A stretch of DNA of 64,000 nucleotides from Ornatilinea apprima (GTDB taxonomy: Bacteria; Chloroflexota; Anaerolineae; Anaerolineales; Anaerolineaceae). Every line of letters starts with the position of its first letter. Position 1 is the stretch's first letter. The notes below the pieces were generated by a model that was given only the letters and a program-made list of their open reading frames with translations, did no database searches and had not been told where the DNA came from. Shown in pieces: positions 40,566 through 50,900 of this stretch. The translations under genes and the position numbers were made by a program. The stretch covers positions 186,001 to 250,000 of the forward strand of contig NZ_LGCL01000015.1 of NCBI RefSeq assembly GCF_001306115.1, given 5' to 3'.

Positions 40566-41726
40566 ATGATAAAAAAGAATTTCAAAGTTGGTGTTGTCGG
40601 TCTGGGCTTTATTGGGCCCGCTCATATTGAGGGAGTACGCCGGTTGGGTGACGTGGTCGTCGGGATTGTGGGCAAAGACCTGCAAGAAGCGCAAACCGCC
40701 GCCGAAGCTCTGCATGTGGAAAAGGCCTACGCTACCTTTGACGAGATGATCGCTGACCCAGAAATTGAAATTGTTCATGTCTGCTCTCCCAATTACCTGC
40801 ACTACAGCCACACCGTGAAAGCACTGGAAGCCGGCAAGCATGTGATCTGTGAGAAGCCGCTCACCGTCACCGCCGAAGAATCGAAAGCGCTGGTGGAACT
40901 GGCCAAAACCAAGCAGCTGGCTTGCTCGGTCAATTACAACCTGCGCTACTACCCGGTCAACCACGAGGCGCGCGAGATCGTTCAAAAAGGCGAGCTGGGC
41001 AAAATTCACAACATTCACGGCGCTTACCTGCAAGACTGGCTGCTCTACCCCACCGATTGGAACTGGCGGCTGCTCCCCAAAGAAGGCGGCGCGCTGTGCA
41101 GCGTTGCCGACATCGGCTCGCATTGGATTGACATGGTTATGTTCGTTACCGGCCTGCGCGTTAGCGAAGTGATGGCCGACCTGGGCACCAGCATCCCTGT
41201 ACGCAAGCGCCCCCTGGGTGAAGTGGAAACCTTCGCTGGCAAGATGACCAAAAAAGAAATGGCCTACGAAGAAGTTCACGTTACCGGCGACGATTTTGCC
41301 AACATCCTTTTCCGTTTCGACAACGGCGCCAAAGGCAGTCTGGCGGTTTCTCAGGTCAGCGCCGGGCGCAAGAACAGCCTCAGCTACGAGATTGACGGCT
41401 CCGCCTCGGCCCTCGCCTGGAATTCCGAATCGCCCGACGCCCTCTGGCGCGGCTACCGCGGGCGCTACAACGAAGTCCTCATCAAAGACCCGTCTTTGAT
41501 GAATCCCGCGGCCCAGTCGGTTGCCTCTTACCCCGGCGGGCACACCGAAGGCTTCCCCGACACCTTCAAGCAGCTCGCCAAAAAGGTCAACCAGTACATT
41601 CTCAAGGGAGATTTTTCGGCCAAACCCGACTTCCCCACCTTTGAAGACGGTCACCGCGCCCTTGTGATTGAAGAAGCCATCCTCGAAAGTTCCCAAACCG
41701 GCAAGTGGGTCAAGATTTCTGAGTAA
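40566..41726 (+). CDS. Gfo/Idh/MocA-family NAD(P)-dependent dehydrogenase
   Basis: An N-terminal Rossmann fold (VGVVGLGFIGPAHIEGV) with the catalytic Lys motif CEKPL is followed by the alpha-beta domain carrying the Asp-His pair in ADIGSHWIDM. Family members oxidise hydroxyl groups of sugars or inositols, or act on sugar derivatives. It is 386 residues. Its position next to a TIM-barrel isomerase and a DUF4380-like gene is the layout seen in keto-sugar catabolic clusters. The direction and substrate are inferred, not shown. Confidence 0.9.
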   Translation: MIKKNFKVGVVGLGFIGPAHIEGVRRLGDVVVGIVGKDLQEAQTAAEALHVEKAYATFDEMIADPEIEIVHVCSPNYLHYSHTVKALEAGKHVICEKPLTVTAEESKALVELAKTKQLACSVNYNLRYYPVNHEAREIVQKGELGKIHNIHGAYLQDWLLYPTDWNWRLLPKEGGALCSVADIGSHWIDMVMFVTGLRVSEVMADLGTSIPVRKRPLGEVETFAGKMTKKEMAYEEVHVTGDDFANILFRFDNGAKGSLAVSQVSAGRKNSLSYEIDGSASALAWNSESPDALWRGYRGRYNEVLIKDPSLMNPAAQSVASYPGGHTEGFPDTFKQLAKKVNQYILKGDFSAKPDFPTFEDGHRALVIEEAILESSQTGKWVKISE

Positions 41727-41751
41727 GCGCAGCGAGCAACAGGAGAGAACC

Positions 41752-42756
41752 ATGTCTCGACCAATCATTCTAACCACCGGCCAATGGGGCGATATGCCCC
41801 TCGAAACCCTGGCTCAAAAATTGAGCAGTTGGGGCTACGACGGCGTGGAACTGGGCAGCGGCGGCGACCATTTCGATGTGGAAGCCTGCCTCTCCAGCGA
41901 CCGCTACGCCCGCGAGAAGAAAGACCTGCTGGAAAAATACGGGCTCAAATGCTACGCCATCTCCAATCACTGCGTTGGACAGTGCATCTGCGACGACATT
42001 CTCGATGAGCGCCACCAGGCCATCATTCCCGCCAGCGTGTGGGGCGATGGAAAAACCGAAGGCGTGCAGCGCCGCGCCGCCGAACACATGATGAACGCCG
42101 CCCGCGCCGCACGTCTGATGGGCGTGGACGTGATCACCGCCTTTACCGGCAGCAGCATCTGGCGCAAGCTCTACTTCTGGCCGCCCACCTCCGACTCGGT
42201 CATTGACGCCGGTTACCGTGACTTCGCCGAGCGTTTCACCCCCATCTTTGACGTTTTTGCCCAGGAGAAAGTGAAATTCGCTCTCGAAGTGCACCCCACT
42301 GAGATCGCCTACGACATCTACACCATGCAGCGCTCGCTCGAAGCGGTCAACTACCACCCCGCTTTCGGCATCAACTTTGACCCCAGCCACCTGGTTCATC
42401 AATTGATCAACCCGGTCAAGCTCATCGAAGCTTTTCCCGAGCGCATCTTCCATATGCACATCAAAGACTCCAAAGTGCGTCTCGACGGCAGCAATTCCAT
42501 CCTTTCTTCGCACCTCAACTTTGGCGACCACCGCCGCGGGTGGGACTTCGTCTCCCCCGGTCACGGCGATGTGGATTGGGAGCATGTCTTCCGCACCCTC
42601 AACCGCATCAACTATCAGGGCGCCATGTCGATTGAGTGGGAAGACAGCGGCATGGACCGCGAATGGGGCGCGCAAGACGCCCTGGCCATGGTCAAGCGGA
42701 TTAACTTTCCGCCTTCGGGCCAGGCCTTCGACTCAGCCTTCTCGCATAAAGCGTAA
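41752..42756 (+). CDS. Sugar phosphate isomerase/epimerase-like TIM barrel protein
   Basis: A second xylose-isomerase-like barrel (334 residues). Likely metal ligands are Glu in ALEVHPTEIAYD, Asp-His in NFDPSHLVHQ, His in FHMHIKDSK and Glu in MSIEWEDSGMD. The presence of DHRRGWDFVSPGHGDVDW is typical of a group annotated as sugar isomerases in oxidoreductase clusters. The start ATG at 41752 has AGGAGA upstream, 25 bases after the Gfo/Idh stop. It probably acts on the product of that dehydrogenase. Confidence 0.87.
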   Translation: MSRPIILTTGQWGDMPLETLAQKLSSWGYDGVELGSGGDHFDVEACLSSDRYAREKKDLLEKYGLKCYAISNHCVGQCICDDILDERHQAIIPASVWGDGKTEGVQRRAAEHMMNAARAARLMGVDVITAFTGSSIWRKLYFWPPTSDSVIDAGYRDFAERFTPIFDVFAQEKVKFALEVHPTEIAYDIYTMQRSLEAVNYHPAFGINFDPSHLVHQLINPVKLIEAFPERIFHMHIKDSKVRLDGSNSILSSHLNFGDHRRGWDFVSPGHGDVDWEHVFRTLNRINYQGAMSIEWEDSGMDREWGAQDALAMVKRINFPPSGQAFDSAFSHKA

Positions 42757-42776
42757 AGGCTCACACACAAACAGAA

Positions 42777-43679
42777 GTGAGTGAACACAGCATGCAGCAT
42801 TTGAAAGACATCTTCGCCGGATACCCCTGCCTGGCCCTCACCAACGGGCTTCTCACCCTGCACGTCATGCAGAATGCCGGGCCGCGCATCATTGGTTTGC
42901 AGGCCGCTGAAGGCCCCAACCTGATGGCCGAAGTGCCCCTGGCCGGCGAGCAGCCCAACGAGTTCATTCCGCGCGGCGGCCAGCGCCTGTGGCATGCCCC
43001 CGAAGATCTGCGCCGCACCTACATCGCCGACAACGAACCGGTGTCTTTTGCCTTCAACGCGGAAAGCGTGCTGGTAACCCAAAACATTGAAAAAGAAACC
43101 GGCATCCAGAAATCGATGGAAATTTCCATGCCCACCGGCCGCGCCGAAGTGCGTGTGAAGTATGGGCTGCAAAACCACAATCTGTGGCCGGTTACGTTCG
43201 CGGCCTGGCCCATCGCCCAAATGCGCATGGGGGGCTTCGCCATTCTGCCTCAGTCCGCGCGCGCCACGGGGCTGCTCCCCAACCGCCGCCTGGTTATCTG
43301 GCCGTATACCGACATCCAATCCGAGAATATCGTGTTGGGCAACCGCTACATTTTCGTCCAAGCCCGCTACCAGGGCGAGCAAAAAGCCAAAATTGGCTGG
43401 CTCAACGACCGCGGCTGGATGGGCTACTACCTCGACAACACCCTCATCATCAAGCAGGCCCGTTTTGAACCGCAAGGCCAATATGTTGATATGGGGTGTA
43501 ATATGGAATGCTACTGCGACCGGCGCTTTCTGGAAATGGAGACCCTCAGTCCCCTCACCAGCGTGCAGCCCGGCGGCACCCTGGAATACGAAGAAAAATG
43601 GTTGGTTTTTTCAAATCTTAACGTATCCATGAGCGAGGAAAGTATAGAGGAGGTGATTCGAGATTTGAATATCGAATAA
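42777..43679 (+). CDS. DUF4380-like/aldose-epimerase-fold protein
   Basis: A 300-residue beta-rich protein with no signal peptide. The opening LTNGLLTLHVMQNAGPRIIG followed by GPNLMAEVP, then GGQRLWHAPE and VWPYTDIQ-like blocks (VIWPYTDIQSENI), recall DUF4380 and galactose-mutarotase-fold proteins. It may interconvert anomers or bind a sugar in the catabolic pathway. The start is uncertain: GTG at 42777 or ATG at 42792, neither with a strong ribosome binding site. The family call is moderate. Confidence 0.7.
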   Translation: MSEHSMQHLKDIFAGYPCLALTNGLLTLHVMQNAGPRIIGLQAAEGPNLMAEVPLAGEQPNEFIPRGGQRLWHAPEDLRRTYIADNEPVSFAFNAESVLVTQNIEKETGIQKSMEISMPTGRAEVRVKYGLQNHNLWPVTFAAWPIAQMRMGGFAILPQSARATGLLPNRRLVIWPYTDIQSENIVLGNRYIFVQARYQGEQKAKIGWLNDRGWMGYYLDNTLIIKQARFEPQGQYVDMGCNMECYCDRRFLEMETLSPLTSVQPGGTLEYEEKWLVFSNLNVSMSEESIEEVIRDLNIE

Positions 43680-43930
43680 TCACTTTCATCGATCTGTCGC
43701 AAGAACGCATGCCAAAGTGAGTTATTCAAGTCTTAAAAAACAACCCATTACCAACCTTGGAGAACACAACCTCCTTGCGCCGGCGCTGTTCACCGGACGC
43801 AATCAAAAAAAGTGTGACATCTTCCTGCCAAACATACCGGTTTCGCCCCCTGGAAGATGGCGTTTATTGGAAAGAAGAGCGCCAAGCTCTTCACAAAAAT
43901 ACACCCAAATCTAGTTTAGGAGATAAAGAG
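43680..43930 (+). other. Leader region before the sugar-binding protein gene
   Basis: No gene is supported here. A hairpin GAAGAGC-GCCAA-GCTCTTC lies at 43874-43892, about 40 bases before the binding-protein start, with no T run after it. It may shape translation or stability of the abundant binding-protein messenger. Confidence 0.35.
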
Positions 43931-45034
43931 ATGAAAAAGTTGTTGGGTTTAATCATGGTTCTCTCGATGGTCCTGGCTCTGGCCGCTTGCGCCGCCCCCG
44001 TCGAAGAGACTGCGGCCCCCGAAGCTGCCGCCCCCGCCGAACAGGCTGCCGCCCCCACCGAAGCCCCCGCTGCTGAAGAAGCTGCCCCGGCTGCCGAAAC
44101 GCCCAAAGTGATGGGCATCGTTATGCCGAACGCTACTCACGGTTTCACCGGTGAGAGCATCAAGCACGCCGAAGCCGCCGCCAAAGAACTGGCCGCCCAG
44201 TACGGTTTTGAATACAAATTCCTCACCGCTGGCGAAGCCTCTGAGCAGAACAACCACATCGACACCCTGCTCAACGAACAGGTTGACGTGGTCGTCCTCT
44301 GGCCGATGAACGGCGACGAACTGCGCTCTGCTGCCCAAAAAGTGATGGATGCCGGTATCCCGCTCGTGATCTACGACCGCCTGATCACCGACTTCACCCC
44401 CACTGTTGAATTCATGGGCGACAATGTAAAAATCGGTGAGATGACCGGTGAGTACTTCAACAATTACTTCGCCGATGAAATCGCCGCTGGCGAGACCATA
44501 AACATCCTTGAGTTCAAGGGCGACCTCTCGACCGTCCCCACTCAGCGCACCGATGGCTTCCTCTCCACCGCCTCTGAGCAGTTCAATATCGTGCAGTCCT
44601 TCACCACCGACTGGCAGCGCGCGAAGGCCATGGAACAGATGGAAACCTTCCTGAACACCAGCACCGATGAAGAAATCTCCAGCATCCAAGCCATCTTCAC
44701 CCATGATGACGAAGTTGTTCTGGGCGTGTTGGATGCCATCGCCGCCTACAATGGCGCCGCTGAACTCAACATCCGCCTGATCTCTGGTGTTGGCGCTCGC
44801 CGCGAGAACATCGACACCTTCGCCCCTGTCAAAGAACAGTACGGCATCGACCAGGTGACCTACGCCTTCTCCCCCGCCCTCATCCGCCAGGCTGTTGAAC
44901 TGGGCGCCGAAATCCTCAATGGTGGCAGCCCCTCTGGCCTGATCTTGGGCGAGACCGTCGAAGTCGACAACTCGAATGGCGAAGAGTTCCGCAATCACCC
45001 CATCTACATCACCCGCTACAGCCTCGAAGACTAA
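43931..45034 (+). CDS. Sugar ABC transporter substrate-binding lipoprotein
   Basis: A lipoprotein signal (LALAAC, Cys 20) and Ala/Pro/Glu linker (about 22-57) precede a type I periplasmic-binding domain of the ribose/xylose-binding class (VMGIVMPNATHGFTGESIKH, NEQVDVVVLWPMNGDELRSA). The 367-residue protein would capture a pentose, hexose or small glycoside at the cell surface. A strong ribosome binding site (AGGAGA) supports the start. It is followed by an mRNA hairpin and then by the ATPase and permease genes, as in rbs and xyl operons. Confidence 0.9.
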   Translation: MKKLLGLIMVLSMVLALAACAAPVEETAAPEAAAPAEQAAAPTEAPAAEEAAPAAETPKVMGIVMPNATHGFTGESIKHAEAAAKELAAQYGFEYKFLTAGEASEQNNHIDTLLNEQVDVVVLWPMNGDELRSAAQKVMDAGIPLVIYDRLITDFTPTVEFMGDNVKIGEMTGEYFNNYFADEIAAGETINILEFKGDLSTVPTQRTDGFLSTASEQFNIVQSFTTDWQRAKAMEQMETFLNTSTDEEISSIQAIFTHDDEVVLGVLDAIAAYNGAAELNIRLISGVGARRENIDTFAPVKEQYGIDQVTYAFSPALIRQAVELGAEILNGGSPSGLILGETVEVDNSNGEEFRNHPIYITRYSLED

Positions 45035-45078
45035 ACTCGAGCTGGGTGTAAACCTGTAGATAAGAAGTAAGTATTTCT

Positions 45079-45114
45079 GGTGTTGGCCGGGCGCGCAAGC
45101 GCCTGGCCAGCACC
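45079..45114 (+). promoter_or_regulatory. Intercistronic hairpin in the sugar importer operon
   Basis: Sixteen-base arms (GGTGTTGGCCGGGCGC and GCGCCTGGCCAGCACC) pair with two G-T pairs around loop GCAA. No T run follows, so it is probably an mRNA-stabilising or partial attenuating structure that keeps the binding protein in excess over the membrane parts. A TATAAT box at 45154-45159 after it may give a secondary promoter. Confidence 0.6.
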
Positions 45115-45251
45115 AACCAATTTGAGAAATGCAATTTTTTACCTATTTATCGATATAATGATCCTGAATGTTTTTCCGCATGAGACTGTGACCACGATTA
45201 GGTGAAGCACATCACGGTAAGAGATGATCAGGAAAGGTAGGCTGTGAAATT

Positions 45252-46769
45252 ATGTTGTTGGAAATGAAAGGGATCACCAAATTTTTCGGTCCTGTAAAAG
45301 CACTGGATAATGTGGATTTCACAGTGGCAGACTCGGAAATTCATGGCCTGCTGGGCGAAAATGGCGCCGGCAAGTCCACGTTGATGAACATTTTAGCCGG
45401 GGCGATTCATCCGACTCAGGGCGAGATCTTTATCGATGGCAATCGCATCGAAGAAATGTCCATCACCAAATCCAATGAGCTCGGAATCCGCTTTATTCAC
45501 CAGGAACTGAATCTGGTCAATGACCTGACCGTTTTCGAGAACCTCTTTCTCGGTCAGGAACTGCTCACCAAAGGCGGTTTTTTGGATAAAAAGCAGATGA
45601 TTGCCCGCTCAGCAGAAGTGCTGAAACGGATCAAACTGGATATTGATCCATTAACCCTCGTGGATGACCTGGAAGCCTCGCGTAAACAGCTTGTTGAAAT
45701 TGCCAAAGCGCTGCTGTTTGAATCGAAATTAATCATCATGGATGAGCCGACCACTGCGCTGACCAACAAAGAGATCGAAATCCTCTTTGATATTATGCGC
45801 AGCCTCAAAGACCACGGGTTGAGCATCATCTTTATTTCACACAAAATGCCCGAGTTGTTTGAAATTTGCGATAAATACACCGTTCTGCGCGACGGCCAAT
45901 TTATCGACTCAGGTTATTTCAAAGACATTGATGAGCAAAAAGCCACCAACCTGCTGGTTGGGCGCAGCATTGTCGACTCGCAGTTGGTGAAAGAAGATGT
46001 GCGCGGAGATGTCATCTTCACTGCCCAATCGCTCACCTGCAAAGGCTACTTTGAAAATGTGAGCTTTGATCTGCGCAAAGGCGAAGTTCTCGCCATTACC
46101 GGCCTGCACGGCGACGGCCGCAGCGAGCTTTCGGAGGCACTCTTTGGCGCGCGCGCGCTGACCTCTGGCAGCATCACCCTCCACGGCAAAGAACTGAAGC
46201 TGCACAGCATCCGCCAGGTGATGAAAGCCGGCATTGGTATGATCCCGCGCAACCGCAAAGAACGCTCCATCATCAAAGACCTCAGCATTCTAAACAATCT
46301 TTCGATAGCCTACTTCATCAGCAAGCATAACAAAGTGTTTATCTCCCGCAAGGAAGAGTTGGAACGCTTTCGGCGCAATCAGAAAATCACCGACATCAAA
46401 GTCGATGATCCTGATAACTATATTACCTCTCTGAGCGGTGGCAATCAGCAAAAAGTGATCGTCTCACGCTGGCTCGAGTTGGATTCCGATGTGTATATTA
46501 TGGACAACCCAACCCAGGGCATTGACGTGGGCGCGAAATTTGAAATTTATAAGCTGATCAATGAGCTTGCCCGTCGGGGAAAAAGTCTCATTATCTTCAG
46601 CGCTGAATTCCCGGAGATTTACAAAATCGCGGACCGCTGCATTGTGATGTACAAGGGCCACATCAACGCCCAATTGAATCGAGATGAACTAAACGAAGTC
46701 AACGTTATGTACTATGCCACAGGCTCAAACTCGGAGGGTTTCAATGGGAAATCTGTTAAAAAAGATTAA
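45252..46769 (+). CDS. Sugar ABC transporter ATP-binding protein, two nucleotide-binding domains
   Basis: A 505-residue tandem ATPase of the RbsA/XylG/MglA class. The first half has GENGAGKST, LEASRKQLVE as a degenerate signature and IIMDEPT. The second half has GLHGDGRSE in place of a strict Walker A and LSGGNQQK as signature, the usual asymmetry of this class. It pairs with the permease encoded next, with which it overlaps by 26 bases, and with the binding protein upstream. Together they import a monosaccharide-type substrate. Confidence 0.93.
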   Translation: MLLEMKGITKFFGPVKALDNVDFTVADSEIHGLLGENGAGKSTLMNILAGAIHPTQGEIFIDGNRIEEMSITKSNELGIRFIHQELNLVNDLTVFENLFLGQELLTKGGFLDKKQMIARSAEVLKRIKLDIDPLTLVDDLEASRKQLVEIAKALLFESKLIIMDEPTTALTNKEIEILFDIMRSLKDHGLSIIFISHKMPELFEICDKYTVLRDGQFIDSGYFKDIDEQKATNLLVGRSIVDSQLVKEDVRGDVIFTAQSLTCKGYFENVSFDLRKGEVLAITGLHGDGRSELSEALFGARALTSGSITLHGKELKLHSIRQVMKAGIGMIPRNRKERSIIKDLSILNNLSIAYFISKHNKVFISRKEELERFRRNQKITDIKVDDPDNYITSLSGGNQQKVIVSRWLELDSDVYIMDNPTQGIDVGAKFEIYKLINELARRGKSLIIFSAEFPEIYKIADRCIVMYKGHINAQLNRDELNEVNVMYYATGSNSEGFNGKSVKKD

Positions 46770-47715
46770 TTGGGAAAAAGTAAAGCAGTTCAATTCCAAA
46801 TACTCTTACCTGGTCTCATTCATCGGATTGCTGATCTTTGCTACCATCATCAACCCGCGTTACTTCTCGTACCGCAACCTGTCCACGCTCATGCTGCAGG
46901 CGTCCATCAAGGGTATCATCACCCTGGGCATGTCCATCCTCATCATCGCCGGCATGATCGACCTTTCGGTTGGCTCGCTGGTGGCGCTGGTAGCGGGCCT
47001 CAGCGTGGTGGTGTTGAACACCACTGGCAATGTCTGGCTCATGCTGCTCTTCTGTATCATTTTTGGTGCAATCCTCGGCTCTATGAACGGTCTTCTGGTC
47101 ACCAAGGGGAAAATTGCGCCCTTCATTGTTACCCTGGCCACCATGAGCGCATTCAGGTCGGTGATTGTGCAGCTTGGCCAGGGCGGCCCCTTCAACGTTG
47201 CCGCCGACATCCTGCCCAGCTTCCGCATGATCGCCGCCGGTGATGTCCTCGGCATTCCCAACCTGGCGCTCATCTTCGCGGTAATGACCGTGATCATCGC
47301 AGTGCTGATGGCCAAAACCAAGTTCGGTCGCTACGTCTACGCCGTCGGCTCCAACGAGCAGGCCGCCCGCCTGGCCGGTATCAATGTGGACCAGATCAAA
47401 ACCTTGGCCTTCACCATCACCGGCTTGCTCACCGGTATCGCCGCCTTCTTGCTCACCTCTCGCCTCACCTCCATCACCGCTCCCAATGCCGGCCAATCCT
47501 TTGAGCTGGACGCGATTGCCGCGGTGGCCATCGGCGGCATCGCCATGACCGGCGGCCGTGGTGTAATTGCCGGTTCTTTCTTCGGCGCCATCATGCTGCA
47601 AATGATTGAAGGCATCCTCATCGCTGCCAAAATCCCGCCCTTCCTCAATGGTCTGGTCAAAGGCGTCATCATCATCTTCACCGTGCTGCTGCAGCGCAAG
47701 AAGAACAACGACTGA
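46744..47715 (+). CDS. Sugar ABC transporter permease (RbsC type)
   Basis: A membrane protein of 323 residues with about 8-10 helices and the RbsC signature region (GMSILIIAGMIDLSVGSLVA, GSNEQAARLAGINVDQIKTL, AVAIGGIAMTGGRGVIAGSF). The start is the ATG at 46744, preceded by GGAGG that lies inside the end of the ATPase gene; the frame opens 10 codons upstream. It forms the membrane channel for the importer. A strong terminator follows, marking the operon end. Confidence 0.93.
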   Translation: MGNLLKKINWEKVKQFNSKYSYLVSFIGLLIFATIINPRYFSYRNLSTLMLQASIKGIITLGMSILIIAGMIDLSVGSLVALVAGLSVVVLNTTGNVWLMLLFCIIFGAILGSMNGLLVTKGKIAPFIVTLATMSAFRSVIVQLGQGGPFNVAADILPSFRMIAAGDVLGIPNLALIFAVMTVIIAVLMAKTKFGRYVYAVGSNEQAARLAGINVDQIKTLAFTITGLLTGIAAFLLTSRLTSITAPNAGQSFELDAIAAVAIGGIAMTGGRGVIAGSFFGAIMLQMIEGILIAAKIPPFLNGLVKGVIIIFTVLLQRKKNND

Positions 47716-47742
47716 TCTTATCTGTTTCATCTTTTCCTTAAG

Positions 47743-47773
47743 AACTGCTTCTGGCTTCAGAAGCAGTTTTTTT
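47743..47773 (+). terminator. Terminator of the sugar import operon
   Basis: AACTGCTTCTG and CAGAAGCAGTT form a perfect 11-bp stem with loop GCTT, and seven T run from the end of the right arm. Confidence 0.92.
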
Positions 47774-47860
47774 ATTTTCAATACCCTCCACTGCCGTTGG
47801 AACTTCTCTCCACTTCACAACGTCTAAACCCTGCGGCAGACAGCGCCGGATAAATCGTTC

Positions 47861-47866
47861 TATAAT
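47861..47866 (+). promoter_or_regulatory. Candidate -10 box of the alpha-2-macroglobulin-like gene
   Basis: TATAAT lies 71 bases before the ATG at 47937. The -35 is unclear. The gene stands alone between two terminators, so a promoter in this gap is required. Confidence 0.4.
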
Positions 47867-47936
47867 CTAAATAGCGATTCATCATTGACCTCAACAGACA
47901 TCATAAAGTGTTTCCCTCTGTACAGAAGGATATTCA

Positions 47937-50900
47937 ATGAAAACCAATTCTCACACCCAAACCACCCGCCCGGTCAAGCGCAACGGGCTCATTCTGCTTA
48001 ACCTGCTGGTGCTCATCAGCCTGGCCTGCGGGCTGCCAGGCTTTGCCAGCCGCCAGCCAACCCCAACCCAGGCCGAAGCCGCCGCTGAAGCCGCTCCGCC
48101 AAGCGGGCAAACGGCCGCGCCCACCGCGCAGCCAGTTCCCACCCAAGAGCTGCCACCCATGCCCCCCGCGGTTGTCGAAGTTCAGCCCATCCCCGGCAGC
48201 ATGCTGGCCGCCCGCCAGCCCATCACCATCTACTTTAACCAGGAGATGGACCGCGAATCGGTGGAAAACAGCCTGAAAATTGAACCCGCCGCCGAGATCG
48301 ACCTGGAGTGGCTTGACGATTCCACCCTCATTGTCACCCCGCAAGCCGCCGCCAGCGCAGAAGCTGGCTTCTCCTTAACCCTCGCTGAAGGCATCCAGGC
48401 CGCCAACGGCCTCACCCTCGCCGCGGATTACCTGGCCAGCTACCAGGCTCCCGGAGAGCTGCAAGTTCTGCAGGTGCTGCCCGCCGCCGGGCAGGAAGAC
48501 GTTAACCCCGCTGCGCCGCTGGTGGTAGTTTTCAACCAGCCGGTGGTTCCGCTGGGCGGCCAACCCGAAGAAGCCCCCACTGCCTTCACCCTCAAACCCA
48601 CTGCCAAAGGCAAAGGCGAATGGCTCAACACCAGCACCTATATTTTCTACCCCGACCCGGCGCTGAAGGGCGGCGAGACCTACCAGATCGACCTGAACCT
48701 CGCCGTTAAATCCGCCGCGGGCGCGTCTCTGGCCGCGGATGCCGCCCAGCCGCAAAGCTGGACCTTCAGCACCTCGCTGCCGCGTTTGCTCAGCGTGGAA
48801 ACGCCCATCAATCGCGGCGAGATTGACCTTGACCCGCAGTTCACCTTCACCTTCAATCAGCCCATGGATACCCGCAGCGTAGAGAAAGCCATCAGCCTTT
48901 CCACAGCCGGAGATGAGCCCGCCGCTCTGCGCCTTGAGTGGAATGAGGACAACACCCAGCTGAAGGCCGCCCCCACAGAGCTGCTTGAGCGCGGCAAAGA
49001 CTACAACCTCAGTCTCACTACCCAGGCCACCGCGCAGGGCGGCACGCCCCTGCAAGAAGCGCTGAACCGCAAATTCCGCACCGTTGGCGCGCTGCGTTTG
49101 TTAGGCTCCAGCCCCAACGTGAATCAACCCTGGGAGCACAGCAGCGGCTACGCGTTTATCACGCTGGAATTTAACGCGCCGCTGGCGCTGCAAAAATTCA
49201 CCGATTTGGTGCGCTTCAATCCGCCCCTCACCAGTCCTTCCATATACACCGGCGGCACCGAGAACCGCTACCTGTATATCTCCGGCTTTGTCCAACCGCA
49301 AACGCGATACACCATCACTGTCAGCGCGGATCTGCGCGACAAATGGGGTGGAAAGATCAACCAGGCCTCCTCGCTGACCATCACTACCACCGACGCGCCC
49401 CCCATGCTGCGCGTTTCTGGCGCGCAGTCAGGCAACCTGCTCTTCCTCACCCCCGAACGCAGTGAGCTGGCGCTGGTCGGCCGCGGCATCCGCAACTTGC
49501 AGGTTGGCATTGCCCCTATAACCATTCAAGAATTTATCTCCTTCTCCAGCGCCTCCGCCGGCTATGAAGAAGTCAAAGCCCCGGCGTCGCTCGTTACCCG
49601 CACGGTTCCGCTTAACCTGCCGGCTAACCAGGCCGTCGCGACCAGCGTCAGCCTCTCCGCGAACCAGCAACCGCTGGCCCCTGGCCTGTACTACGTTTCC
49701 ATCTCCTCTCCAGAATTGACCAACGACTGGTATTCCTTCCCCTACTACTACCTGCTGATCGTCAGCCCCAATAACGCCCTGATGAAGCGCTCCAGCAACG
49801 AAGTCAGCGTCTGGTCGGTGGAAATTGAAGACAACCAGCCGGTCGAAGGCCTGGAATATACCCTCTTCAGCCTGCAGGGGACTGCGCTAGACAGCGCCGC
49901 CTCCGATGAAGATGGGCTGGTGAACCTCACCCTGCCAGAAGACTTTATTGCCTACGATCCGGTGTATGCCTTCGCTGGCTCGCCTGGCAGCCCCAATTTC
50001 ACCGCTGCGGTCAGCAACTGGTCAAACGAACTCGCTCCCTGGAATTTTGGCATCTCCACCGATCTGGCCCCCGCCAAATATAAAACCTACCTGTATACCG
50101 ACCGGCCAATCTACCGGCCCGGACAGACCGTCTTTTACCGCGTTATCGTGCGCGACCACTATAACGCCCGTTACACCCAGCCCGACTTGAGCCAGGTGGA
50201 AGTAAAACTGTGGGGCGAATACTCGCCAGTAACCTACACACGCGCCGAGCTGGGAATTCAAACCCTCAAACTGGATGAATACGGCTCCGCTTCCGGCTCG
50301 TTTGAACTGCCCGTCGGCCAGCCCACCGGTTATTACACCCTCGAAGTGCAAGGCGACTATACGCAGGGTCTTTCCTTCCAGGTCGCCGAATATCGCAAGC
50401 CGGAAATTGACCTCACCGTTGCCTTTGACCAGTCCGATTGGGTTGGCTCCAGCGATGTTACCGCGCAAATTAACACCCAATACTTCTTTGGCGCTCCCGC
50501 TTCCGACCAGGAAATTTACTGGACACTCTACGCCCAGCCCGACAGCCTATACCTGCCGGGGGGCTACCAGACCGAATCCACGTCTTTCTTCTGGCAAAGG
50601 AAAGGAAACCTTTACATTGACCCGTACTACGGCGTCTATGTTGCCAGCGGCAGCGGTCGCACCGGTCTCACCGGCAGCCTCAACGTGGAAGTTACCGCAG
50701 ACACGCTCGCCGGCAGCCTTGCCCCCGGCCAATCCTACCAATTTCTGCTCGAGGCGAATATCCAAAGCGGCACCGAGCTGGCCACGTCCGCGCGCGGTTC
50801 GGCCGCCTACCACCCCGCCCCCATCTACATCGGCGTGCGCCGCGAACAATGGAGCGGCAGCGCTGGCAAGCCCCTCGGCTTCTCAATTCTCACCACCGGC

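Noticed and set aside
46816..47781. 321-codon minus-strand frame over the sugar permease gene
   Set aside because: The His/Asp/Glu/Gly-rich translation is what a hydrophobic gene gives on the opposite strand; it also runs into the operon terminator.
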